DNA of 64,000 nt, from assembly GCF_002886185.1 (NCBI RefSeq), contig NZ_KZ614146.1, positions 935,234 through 999,233 of the forward strand, read 5' to 3'. Made by a program: the position numbers and the translations under genes. Shown piece by piece: positions 56,776-64,000 of this stretch. This DNA comes from Salipaludibacillus neizhouensis (GTDB taxonomy: Bacteria > Bacillota > Bacilli > Bacillales > Salisediminibacteriaceae). Each line of letters starts with the position of its first letter. Position 1 is the first letter of the stretch. The notes under the pieces are model-generated. The model had not been told where the DNA came from, ran no database searches, and saw only the letters and a program-made list of their open reading frames with translations.

Positions 56776-56814
56776 AAATAAGCGAGTGGATATCAATCTC
56801 CGCTCGCTTATTTT
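56776..56814 (+). terminator. Terminator of the MFS gene
   Basis: AAATAAGCGAG (56776-56786) / CTCGCTTATTT (56803-56813), then T-rich; additional inner pairs (TGGA/TCCG-like). Confidence 0.85.
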
Positions 56815-56840
56815 ATAGAGGCCGCTGATAAAGTGAAATT

Positions 56841-56978
56841 ACCAGCTACCTTCACGACGCATTTATCAAGGAAACCGACCTCCATTCGAGTAGCACCTAC
56901 ACGAACTAAGTAGGTGCTACTCGGGGCGGCGGAAGCTGACGTTGTATATAACAAAAGACGGCTATGCCGTTTTTCTTA
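56841..56978 (+). repeat. Copy 5 (longest) of the dispersed terminator repeat
   Basis: ACCAGCTACCTTCACGACGC, then a 13 bp hairpin CGAGTAGCACCTA (56887-56899) / TAGGTGCTACTCG (56911-56923), then GGGGCGGCGGAAGCTGACG, TTGTATATAACAAAA and GACGGC-TAT-GCCGTTTTT ending TTCTTATA. It starts a few bases past the MFS terminator and ends just before the cupin pseudogene, at a convergent junction. Confidence 0.8.
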
Positions 56979-56995
56979 TATTCTGTACACTTGAG

Positions 56996-57342
56996 TTATA
57001 TATTTCTCGCGTACTTTTCATCCGGAATTTTCATTAACTGGACATAGAGACTTGTATTGTCGTTGCCTGTGTTTTCAAAAGCCATCTCTTCATTGCCTAT
57101 TATTTTAAAAACATAAACATCGTCCACAGAAGCAGATACTGTCTCTCCATCGATTGTAAATTCACCATTTCCATGCAAAACCATTAAATAGACAGTTGAA
57201 CCTGGGTGTTTATGAGCAGGAAGTGATTGACCTGCTTAAAATTTAAAACAAATGCTGTACTGTCTGTTTCTTTATAAATGATTCGTTTCGTAAATCTATC
57301 TTCGCCATATTCTATAAACTCATTCACATTATGTTTTTTCAT
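56996..57342 (-). pseudogene. Cupin-domain protein gene with one frameshift
   Basis: From ATG 57342 (AAAAGGGG upstream) KHNVNEFIEYGEDRFTKRII then YKETDSTAFVLNFK is read; at about 57235 one base is missing (AAG-CAGG instead of AAGG-CAGG). The other frame continues AGQSLPAHKHPGSTVYLMVL and HGNGEFTIDGE, the cupin metal motif, to the stop at 56996. If the base were restored the product would be about 115 aa. Single lesion: pseudogene or sequencing error. Confidence 0.8.
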
Positions 57343-57439
57343 TTTAAAACCCCTTTTCATTTCTTTATGGTGTAAAACTCTTTTGGTAACTCTTAAGGAA
57401 CCTTATAAGGTAATAGTAATACTCTTTTAAGGTAAACGT

Positions 57440-57455
57440 GGTGATTTAAATCACA
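57440..57455. promoter_or_regulatory. Fnr/CRP-type palindrome between cupin pseudogene and RDD gene
   Basis: GGTGATTTAAATCACA fits TGTGA-N6-TCACA with one mismatch (G for the first T). In a 307 bp gap. Plus-strand transcription from it would reach only an 18-codon ORF (57480-57536, MSEIKDSDLETVAQTWID) before the RDD gene at 57650; no other gene fits in the gap. Binding inferred. Confidence 0.5.
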
Positions 57456-57649
57456 AATAATAGGATGTTGGAAAATATTATGTCTGAAATCAAAGACTCG
57501 GACCTTGAAACCGTTGCACAAACGTGGATCGATTAGATTAATGCTTTCACTTTATAGTAGTTCCCTTGAGTGAGGGCTTTTCTTTTTAAAGGTAGAACAA
57601 GTACTTTATAATAATAGAGAAACCGATTAATTTGAGGAGAGGATTTTGC

Positions 57650-58066
57650 ATGGAAGTAAAGGATCCAGCCGGTTTTTGGGTGCGATTTGCCGCAGGCTTT
57701 CTAGATGGGCTAGTTGTTATGTTCGTGACAGCTTTATTATCTACAATAATTTATAGAGATGTCTTTATAGAAAGGTTTACCTTTGTTGATACTTTAAGTC
57801 CTTTGTACTATCTAATTTTACCGGTCATTTGGTATGGATATACAGTAGGAAAACGAGCTTTAGGTATCCGTATTGCCAGAATAGATGGAGCGAAAGTTGG
57901 AATCACCACCTTGCTATTAAGACATTTGTTAGCAGGAATCGTATATGCTGTTTCATTAGGGATTGGTTTAATTGTGAGTGGCTTTATGGTAGGAATGAGA
58001 AAAGATTCACGGGCGATTCATGATTTTATTGCAGGTACTTATGTAACCTCTAGTCCGCCAAAGTAA
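57650..58066 (+). CDS. RDD family membrane protein
   Basis: 138 aa. The family begins with a conserved Arg-x-x-x/Gly region, seen here as GFWVRFAAGFLDGLVVMFVTALLS (first helix), then LSPLYYLILPVIWYGYTVGKRALGIRIARIDG, AKVGITTLLLRHLLAGIVYAVSLGIGLIVSGFMVGMRKDSRAIHDFIAGTYV with the D-x-A-x-T-Y ending. Unknown role; some RDD proteins are Na+(Li+,K+)/H+ antiporter-like. Start ATG 57650 after GAGGAGAGG. Confidence 0.83.
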   Translation: MEVKDPAGFWVRFAAGFLDGLVVMFVTALLSTIIYRDVFIERFTFVDTLSPLYYLILPVIWYGYTVGKRALGIRIARIDGAKVGITTLLLRHLLAGIVYAVSLGIGLIVSGFMVGMRKDSRAIHDFIAGTYVTSSPPK

Positions 58067-58173
58067 AGAGGGAAGTGAGGTTATTTACAGGGGATGTATG
58101 TTTTACATAATCATCAAAACACCGATAACCTCTAAGCTAAATATATGATGATTTAGAGAACTTTAGTAACAGG

Positions 58174-58223
58174 AAAAGGGTGAGTGTAAGGTGTTAGAAA
58201 AAACCTTGAACTCTCACCCTTTT
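58174..58223. terminator. Intrinsic terminator after the RDD gene
   Basis: AAAAGGGTGAG (58174-58184) / CTCACCCTTTT (58213-58223) with an inner AAGG/CCTT pair. Convergent with the next gene. Confidence 0.8.
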
Positions 58224-58297
58224 GTTTATGGGGTAGAATGAGTCGTGTCAGTCATGGCTCACTCGATCTTTTTGAGATTGGAATCTAGATTTCTAAT

Positions 58298-58627
58298 TCA
58301 AACTTGCTGACCCTTAGGCATTTTTGTCCACTCGTCTTTGTGAAGCATATCTAACAAAATATTTTCCAAATTATTGGTATTAGGATCGTTTTCGCTAAGA
58401 GGTTCAGGTTTCCATAATTTCAATAGCAGCTGAGATCTAGAAGAATTCAGTAGATGTTTAATAACATGGTCATTGTCAAAATAATACACGATTATTTCTT
58501 TATTCATATAGGCGACATAAACTTTTCCGAGGCTTTTCGTATAGACATTAATAATTTTACATTGATTTCCTTTAATGAACCAATACATTGTTTCGATATC
58601 GAAATTTTTCTTGTTTACAGCTAGCAT
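58298..58627 (-). CDS. Hypothetical protein, 109 aa
   Basis: Soluble; YWFIKGNQCKIINVYTKSLGKVYVAYMNKEIIVYYFDNDHV shows alternating hydrophobic strands, then a helical acidic tail (LENILLDMLHKDEWTKMPKGQQV). RBS AGAGGTGG. Unknown family. Confidence 0.5.
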   Translation of the reverse strand: MLAVNKKNFDIETMYWFIKGNQCKIINVYTKSLGKVYVAYMNKEIIVYYFDNDHVIKHLLNSSRSQLLLKLWKPEPLSENDPNTNNLENILLDMLHKDEWTKMPKGQQV

Positions 58628-59037
58628 CGACTAACCACCTCTGATTTAATATTATTTTACGAGTTTCTTAACAATCTTCTTACTATATACAAATATGATG
58701 TTATTTAGTTTTATATACCAACTAGTCAAAATTAATTCCGAATTTTCATCACTTCCTAGTGTATAAGAGTTAGGGGCCTAAAACAGTATTACAAAGATAA
58801 TCTTATAGGAGATTTAATTTAAAGTTAAGGCTTTCGATAAATGTTCTATATATTCGTCAAAAGAAACGATTTCGTGCAGAAATTGAAAATCGAGTTTACT
58901 ACCATTTAATACAGAAGAGTTAACCAGTATTCTGTATTATTAAAAACGAGAATGAGTAATTATACACGGAAAAGGTGTATTTAAGAGAAGCTTGTAGCCA
59001 TCTAATGTTAAGATAGTATTCAAACGTTAGCGAGAAT
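58628..59037. other. Gene-free stretch
   Basis: 410 bp, AT-rich. I saw no ORF, terminator or repeat that I could support. Confidence 0.3.
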
Positions 59038-59352
59038 ATGAACGAAAGTAGCTGTTTTGATAATAGGATTCGTTTGATTGCGATTTGTATTTTTTTGTTT
59101 CCGTGGTTGTCGAAGTTACAGCAAAGATGTACCCTGAGTATGCGTATTTGAGGTATCCTATTATTTAAGGGTAAATATTTTAGTCTGGTGCCTTTTTTCT
59201 TTGCTTTATATCAACCATTAAATTATATCGCGACTGGTGTTAGTCGACTCATAATGTTAGGTGCATTAATCGTTTTTCCAGTTTATTTATTCATCATTAA
59301 CTGTACAGGTATAGGCTTAGGTCGTAGTCAAAATGATAAAGTAATTAGCTAG
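59038..59352 (+). pseudogene. DUF2975 membrane protein gene, decayed
   Basis: Frames switch several times. KVAVLIIGFV, then LIAICIFLFPWL, then TAKMYPEYAYLRYPI, then YFSLVPFFFALYQPLNYIAT and GVSRLIMLGALIVFPVYLFI are recognisable in order as DUF2975 (PEYAYLRYP and PFFFALYQ are the conserved blocks), but they lie in different frames and the middle region is deleted. Start ATG 59038 reads into the wrong frame. In relatives this gene is followed by a YozG-type HTH gene; not here. Confidence 0.7.
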
Positions 59353-59381
59353 AAATGAGTTGTAATAGAAGGGAGAGGGAA

Positions 59382-59582
59382 ATGAATAAATATCGAAAAC
59401 TAACGATTTTATTTGTATGTTTAGGAAGTGTATTCATTGCAGGTGGTTTTGCATTAAATCAGTATTATTTCTACTCATTAGCTATCGGAGGACTTGCATC
59501 ATTTGTAACATCCTTGGTTGGTCTGTGGTTTGCCGTAAAGTGGGTACGGGAAGAGAATATATCGAAAGAACGAGTAGAATAG
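59382..59582 (+). CDS. Small membrane protein (66 aa)
   Basis: Two helices (LTILFVCLGSVFIAGGFALN, FYSLAIGGLASFVTSLVGLWFAVKWV) and a basic/acidic tail. ATG 59382 behind GGAGAGGGAA. It ends 20 bp before the CPBP gene, so the two are likely co-transcribed. Function unknown. Confidence 0.55.
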   Translation: MNKYRKLTILFVCLGSVFIAGGFALNQYYFYSLAIGGLASFVTSLVGLWFAVKWVREENISKERVE

Positions 59583-59602
59583 ATTCCTTTGAGGAGACCG
59601 CG

Positions 59603-60385
59603 ATGGTACTTATGAGAAAATACCTCAGTTTATCCATATTAGCTTTACTATTTTTTCTTGGTATAGTTGTGACTGCTTTAAAAATGTGGTTCGGTATAAT
59701 AACTGTCTTACTATGTTTGCTCTTTATGTACGTATTTAAAACCAATTTGCGTTTCATAACGTCCATATTTATCTCTTTTATCGTGAGTTTATCATTCTTT
59801 CAATTCATTAATATATTCATACTTAACTATAATTTATCCACAGAAGTAGAGACTCTTTTAAATAGAAGCCTGCTTCTTATTATGGTGCTTGGAATCTGGT
59901 TAACACACCTCATTCATAAAAAGAAACTATCTTTTTTTAACCGTTTGCCAGAGTGGGATACATACATAAATCTCCCTTTTCATACGATTAAAATATCTTC
60001 TTTTCTGCTCGTGGTCTTCTTAGTCAACATTTTGATTTTAAGTCTATTTATTTTCCAACAAGATATAAGTGATATTCAATCCATGTTATTTTTTGGGTTA
60101 CTATTTTCGATTATAAATGCCACTCTCGAAGAGTTTTTATGGCGCGGTATTTTATTATCAAGTTTAACGAGATATGTTTCTGTTTTATATGGAATGATAA
60201 TAACAAGTATTGGCTTCGGATTAATGCATTTAGTTATTGATATGCCTCTATTATTGTGCATTATATTCTCTTTTGGTGGATTTTTCTATGCTGTATTAGT
60301 TTTGAAAACGAAGAGTATTTATCCCGCCGTGCTAATCCATTTCATGATAAATATAGGGATGGTTTTAAGTGGATGGATTGTATAG
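59603..60385 (+). CDS. CPBP family intramembrane glutamic endopeptidase-like protein
   Basis: 260 aa with about eight membrane helices. Conserved motifs: EEFLWRGILLSSLTRY (EExxxR, active-site Glu-Glu/Arg), GFGLMHLVIDMPLL (FxxxH-like) and the third motif IYPAVLIHFMIN (His/Asn). The CPBP/Abi family includes prenyl-protein processing Rce1 and bacteriocin self-immunity proteins such as PlnI. No bacteriocin gene is near. Start ATG 59603, 7 bp after GAGGAG. Confidence 0.85.
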   Translation: MVLMRKYLSLSILALLFFLGIVVTALKMWFGIITVLLCLLFMYVFKTNLRFITSIFISFIVSLSFFQFINIFILNYNLSTEVETLLNRSLLLIMVLGIWLTHLIHKKKLSFFNRLPEWDTYINLPFHTIKISSFLLVVFLVNILILSLFIFQQDISDIQSMLFFGLLFSIINATLEEFLWRGILLSSLTRYVSVLYGMIITSIGFGLMHLVIDMPLLLCIIFSFGGFFYAVLVLKTKSIYPAVLIHFMINIGMVLSGWIV

Positions 60386-60450
60386 GACAGGAAAGCAAGA
60401 AACACGAACAGCGCAAGGCACTGTCCGCACTTAACTATGAAAGAACAAGT

Positions 60451-61374
60451 TTAATTTTTGTCAATGGTGTCTGGTTTGTTTTTGATATTAACATCTACTG
60501 GGGGAGTACTAACTACTTCAAAGGTTGCGGAGGCAAGCTGTACTTTTTCTGGTTGCGCTTCGATTTTCTTCAGTATATTTGTAAATAGGGTATCCTTTGT
60601 TGATCTTCTAGCTTTGTATTCCACAATGTATCTTAACGTAAACTCAACCCAGTTATCGTTCACCGTCAGTGTAACCATAGGTTCGGTCGTTGCATCTTCA
60701 ATAATGAATTTTCGTACCATATAGTCCCAATGTTCTTTGGTTTGTTGACTGTAATCACCTAATTGATCAATAGCCACTTGACGAATGAGTTCTCTCGTAA
60801 CTGTATAATCGCTGCCAAATTTAATTGGAAGGGTAATTTCATCCCACAAGAAAGGAAAATCCGTGGAATAATTATAAACTGGTTGCGTAAATACGAAACT
60901 GTTTGCAATCTTTACAATTCTGCCACTGTATAAATCTGCATCAACCCATTGACCTGTTTCCATGACAGTGGTTCGTAAAACGCCAAGATCAATTACATCT
61001 CCAGTTACACCACCAAGCTGAACTCTGTCACCGGTTTTAAACATTCCACCAACTAAAATAGTAAGCCAACCAGCAATACTGGCAATTACTTCTCGTAAAG
61101 AAAACGCAATTCCAGCACTGGCTACACCAAGTACAACGGTGATGCCGCCTAACATATCGCTGTACAAAATGGCTAAAAATATAGCTGCTAGAATAAATCC
61201 AAAAATATTCGTTGCTTTCCTTGTTTTATACCAATTATTTTGGTCTTTAACGTACCTAGTCAAGGTCTTTTTCATTATTCTAACGATAACAGAGATGATA
61301 ATTACGCCTAACAAAGCGATGATTAATTTATATATTGTCGTATTAGTGGATATAAAATCAAATAGTTCCGTCAT
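60451..61374 (-). CDS. MscS family small-conductance mechanosensitive channel
   Basis: 307 aa. Three N-terminal helices (YKLIIALLGVIIISVIVRIM; FILAAIFLAILYSDML) and the pore-lining helix with GGITVVLGVASAGIAFSLREVIASIAGWLTILVGGMFKTGDRVQLGGVTGDVIDLGVLRTTVME (small-residue helix then the beta domain start), followed by the MscS alpha/beta domain. It is at the long end of bacterial MscS. Protects from hypo-osmotic shock, which fits a salt-adapted organism. RBS AAAAGGAGTTC. Confidence 0.9.
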   Translation of the reverse strand: MTELFDFISTNTTIYKLIIALLGVIIISVIVRIMKKTLTRYVKDQNNWYKTRKATNIFGFILAAIFLAILYSDMLGGITVVLGVASAGIAFSLREVIASIAGWLTILVGGMFKTGDRVQLGGVTGDVIDLGVLRTTVMETGQWVDADLYSGRIVKIANSFVFTQPVYNYSTDFPFLWDEITLPIKFGSDYTVTRELIRQVAIDQLGDYSQQTKEHWDYMVRKFIIEDATTEPMVTLTVNDNWVEFTLRYIVEYKARRSTKDTLFTNILKKIEAQPEKVQLASATFEVVSTPPVDVNIKNKPDTIDKN

Positions 61375-61791
61375 TTTTGAACTCCTTTTATGTATTCGTA
61401 TAATGGTGTTTTACCCTCTATTAGAACTATTTAATCAACGAGATCGTATGCTTTTCGGATAATAAAGAAGCAACATAGAAAAAAGACACTAAGTTTTAAA
61501 GTATGCAATGCAGTTTTTACTAAACATGGGAAACGTGTGATTAAAATCACAGCAGACCATTTAGAAATGGATTAAAGTGGATCTATAGATAAAATCAAAA
61601 TTTAAAATTGGAACCAACGTAATCAAAATTGTTCAATAATTTGTTGAAAATATCGTTCTTTTATTGTTTATTACTCGTATATACTTTTTTTACAGTAAAA
61701 AAAGATAAACGACATAGCATCTTTGAGAAGGAACTATTTTTTTAATAACATATGTGAATGACTGAGCAAGAGTAAAAGGAGGAATCAGGAT
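61375..61791. other. nirB upstream region (gene-free)
   Basis: 417 bp between the divergent MscS gene and nirB. It contains the Fnr box at 61536-61551 and TATAGAT-type AT-rich elements at 61584-61590. Nothing else recognised. Confidence 0.5.
61536..61551 (+). promoter_or_regulatory. Fnr box upstream of nirB
   Basis: TGTGATTAAAATCACA is an exact match to the Bacillus Fnr/CRP-type consensus TGTGA-N6-TCACA, 240 bp upstream of the nirB start codon. Indicates anaerobic activation of nitrite reductase. Confidence 0.85.
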
Positions 61792-64000
61792 ATGAAAAAA
61801 CTTGTCATGATTGGAAACGGAATGGCTGGAGTTAGAAGTATCGAGGAAATTTTGAAAAGAGATCCACAGAAATATGAGATTACTGTTATTGGGGACGAAC
61901 CCCATCCTAACTATAATCGAATTATGCTGTCAAATGTTCTGCAAGGGAAAACAGTGCTTGATGAAATTATCATTAATGATCTTTCGTGGTACGAAGAAAA
62001 TAAAATCACACTCCTCACAGGAGAGAGAGTAGTTACCATTGATCGAACAGAAAAAATAATTAAAACTGACAAAGGAAATGTGGTTTCGTATGATGAATTA
62101 ATTTTAGCTACTGGATCAGATTCATTTATTTTACCACTTCCAGGAAAAGACTTAGAAGGAGTTATTGGCTTCAGAACAATCGAAGACACGGAAAAAATGA
62201 TCGAATTCGCTAGAACAAAAAAGAAAGCTGTTGTTATAGGTGGAGGATTGCTAGGCTTAGAAGCTGCAAAAGGATTGATAGATCGAGGAATGGAAGTACA
62301 TGTTGTCCATCTTTTACCGACTTTAATGGAACAGCAGTTAGACGCACCGGCGGCGAGAATGCTAAAGAAAGATTTAGAAAAACAAGGCATGAAGTTTAAA
62401 ATGGAAAAACAAACTGTAGAAATTCTCGGTAATGCTTGTGTGGAAGGCATTCGCTTTAAAGACGAAGAAGAGTTAGCTTGCGATTTAGTCGTTATGGCTG
62501 TCGGTATTCGTCCTAACGTTTCGCTCGCAAAAGAATCAGGTCTTGAAGTAAAGAGAGCGATTGTTGTGGATGACCATATGAGAACTACTGACCCTTCTAT
62601 TTATGCGGTTGGTGAATGTGCAGAGCATCATGGGATTGCGTATGGATTGGTCGCTCCATTATATGAACAAGGTAGAGCACTCGCCGATCAGTTAACAGGC
62701 ATTCAAGGTACAGGATATCAGGGGACTATTTTGTCGACACAATTAAAGGTAGCGGGCTGTGATTTATTTTCCGGGGGTAAAATACAGGAAGATGATGATA
62801 CAGATGCCATCGTCGTTCAAGACGCTGTCGCTAGAGTGTACAAAAAAATATTAGTAACGAATAACAAAGTAGTAGGAATTGTTCTTTACGGAGATGCGAG
62901 TGATGGGAATCGTTTGTTTTCCATGTTGAAAAAAGGTACGGATATTTCAGAGTTTACGACTGCTTCCGTTTTACAAAAGGCTGGAGAAGAAGATGATTCT
63001 GCTATGCTGGCGGAAATGCCTGCTGATGAGACTGTCTGTGGATGTAATGGTGTTACTAAAGGAAAAATAGTTCAATCAATATTAGAAGAGAGTTTAACGT
63101 CTTTTGATGAAGTGAAAACTTGCACTAAAGCAGGCGCATCTTGTGGTAAATGTCGTCCGGTGGTCGAAGGTATTCTTGCGCTTACTTTGGGTGACAGCTT
63201 CGACGCTGCCGCACAACAAAGTGGCATGTGTGAGTGTACACATTTCTCTCGTGATGAAGTTGTTGCTGTAATAAAAGACAAAGGTTTTCAGTCACCGAAG
63301 GAAGTTCGTCATGTACTTGAATTTAAAAATCCTGAGGGATGTCAGAAGTGCCGTCCTGCACTCAATTACTATATGAGAATGATTCTTCCGACTTATTATG
63401 AGGATGACAAATCATCTCGTTTCGTAAACGAACGGATGGAAGGGAATATTCAAAAGGATGGAACGTTCTCTGTCATTCCTAGGATGTATGGTGGCACAAC
63501 AACAGCAGACGAGTTAGTACGGATGGGTGAAGTAGCTAAAAAATATGATGTTCCATTAGTTAAAATTACGGGGGCAAGCAGAATTGGTCTTTATGGCGTG
63601 AAAAAAGAAGATTTACCTCAAGTCTGGGATGAGTTAGGAATGCGTTCAGGTTATGCGTATTCTAAATCTCTCCGTAATGTAAAATCTTGTGTGGGTTCAC
63701 AGTTCTGTCGTTTTGGTACCCAAGACTCGTTAGGACTCGGAATTAAACTGGAGAAGGAATTAGAAATGGTGGATACACCGCATAAAATGAAAATGGGTGT
63801 AGCGGGTTGCCCAAGAAATTGCTCGGAAGCGTTAACGAAGGACTTTGGTGTCATTTGTGTTGAAAATGGCTATCAATTGTATGTTGGTGGTAACGGTGGT
63901 ACTGAAATACGAGAATGTGATTTCATCAAAATCGTTGCTACGGAGGAAGAAGTCATAACTTATGCCAAAGCTTACATGCAGTACTATCGTGAAACTGGAA
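61792..64000 (+). CDS. nirB: Assimilatory/dissimilatory nitrite reductase [NAD(P)H] large subunit, 3' end outside window
   Basis: 736 residues visible. FAD domain (KKLVMIGNGMAGVRSIEEIL), NAD domain (VVIGGGLLGLEAAKGLIDRG), then two BFD-type [2Fe-2S] domains (CGCNGVTKGKIVQS...CGKCRP and CECTHFSRDEVVAVI...GCQKCRP), a ferredoxin-like half-domain and the start of the sirohaem/[4Fe-4S] domain (SCVGSQFCRFGTQDS; GCPRNCSEAL). It reduces nitrite to ammonium. ATG 61792 behind AGGAGGAATCAGGAT. Normally followed by nirD. Confidence 0.94.
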   Translation, partial: MKKLVMIGNGMAGVRSIEEILKRDPQKYEITVIGDEPHPNYNRIMLSNVLQGKTVLDEIIINDLSWYEENKITLLTGERVVTIDRTEKIIKTDKGNVVSYDELILATGSDSFILPLPGKDLEGVIGFRTIEDTEKMIEFARTKKKAVVIGGGLLGLEAAKGLIDRGMEVHVVHLLPTLMEQQLDAPAARMLKKDLEKQGMKFKMEKQTVEILGNACVEGIRFKDEEELACDLVVMAVGIRPNVSLAKESGLEVKRAIVVDDHMRTTDPSIYAVGECAEHHGIAYGLVAPLYEQGRALADQLTGIQGTGYQGTILSTQLKVAGCDLFSGGKIQEDDDTDAIVVQDAVARVYKKILVTNNKVVGIVLYGDASDGNRLFSMLKKGTDISEFTTASVLQKAGEEDDSAMLAEMPADETVCGCNGVTKGKIVQSILEESLTSFDEVKTCTKAGASCGKCRPVVEGILALTLGDSFDAAAQQSGMCECTHFSRDEVVAVIKDKGFQSPKEVRHVLEFKNPEGCQKCRPALNYYMRMILPTYYEDDKSSRFVNERMEGNIQKDGTFSVIPRMYGGTTTADELVRMGEVAKKYDVPLVKITGASRIGLYGVKKEDLPQVWDELGMRSGYAYSKSLRNVKSCVGSQFCRFGTQDSLGLGIKLEKELEMVDTPHKMKMGVAGCPRNCSEALTKDFGVICVENGYQLYVGGNGGTEIRECDFIKIVATEEEVITYAKAYMQYYRETG

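Noticed and set aside
61690-62450. Minus-strand ORFs over nirB
   Set aside because: Serine/valine-rich shadows of the plus-strand nirB frame, which has all domain motifs.

Overview
The window looks like chromosomal DNA of a low-GC, endospore-forming member of the Bacillaceae. The evidence is an alpha/beta small acid-soluble spore protein gene, a sporulation-type PAS histidine kinase, AGGAGG-type ribosome binding sites, CtsR, CcpA (cre), BirA and Fnr-type operators of the Bacillus kind, and a YfiT/BstA-type enzyme of bacillithiol users. The halophilic/alkaliphilic branch (Oceanobacillus, Virgibacillus, Gracilibacillus) is my guess from overall feel, not a proof. I saw no rRNA, tRNA, CRISPR array or intact insertion sequence. 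Coding strands alternate frequently and many short transcription units end in clear intrinsic terminators.

Layout. 1-4.3 kb: an ECF-type vitamin/nucleobase uptake module (T, fused double ATPase, S) divergent from an RpiR/SIS regulator. 4.4-10.4 kb: a lone holin-like gene, a GAF-STAS stressosome-like protein, a BstA-type transferase, a KinA-like kinase, a WrbA-type flavoprotein and small envelope proteins. 10.5-16 kb: a biotin synthase gene with perfect sigma-A promoter and BirA operator but an in-frame TGA, a DUF1906 protein, queD-queE, small proteins and a methyltransferase. 16.3-20.5 kb: a LytS/LytT two-component pair followed by a short CstA-type (pyruvate/peptide) transporter with a tandem 21-bp-spaced site in between. 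20.6-25 kb: two DUF3231 genes (the second broken), a broken Ntn-hydrolase-like gene, a hypothetical gene and an SASP gene. 25.1-30.4 kb: CtsR-controlled clpE, a small membrane protein, a xi-class glutathionyl-hydroquinone-reductase-like enzyme and an acetyltransferase. 30.7-37 kb: a frameshifted PAS-STAS gene, then an aryl-beta-glucoside operon (cre, RAT1-terminator, vestigial antiterminator, RAT2-terminator, bglP, two GH1 6-phospho-beta-glucosidases). 37-43.2 kb: a degraded LOV-domain gene, a GAF/NarL-type two-component pair, an epoxide-hydrolase-like enzyme, a phosphoesterase and two acetyltransferases. 43.3-46 kb: a secreted multidomain GH43 arabinanase with cre. 46.3-61.4 kb: membrane and small proteins, DUF4363/DUF421, a truncated K+ channel, a third-type RNase J, an acyl-ACP desaturase, an MFS exporter, several decayed genes, a CPBP protease and an MscS channel. 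61.5-64 kb: the start of nirB behind a perfect Fnr box.

Themes. (1) Sugar catabolism: plant beta-glucosides (bglP, bglH x2) and arabinan (GH43), both with cre sites. (2) Regulation is unusually legible: BirA, CtsR, Fnr, cre, RAT and a probable LytTR site are all readable. (3) Gene decay: about ten genes carry a nonsense, frameshift, start-codon loss or truncation, most with a single lesion. This could be recent relaxed selection or assembly error. (4) A dispersed 55-140 bp repeat present five times, always in the same orientation and always downstream of a plus-strand gene, ends in a GACGGC-TAT-GCCGTTTTT hairpin and so looks like a mobile or shared terminator module.
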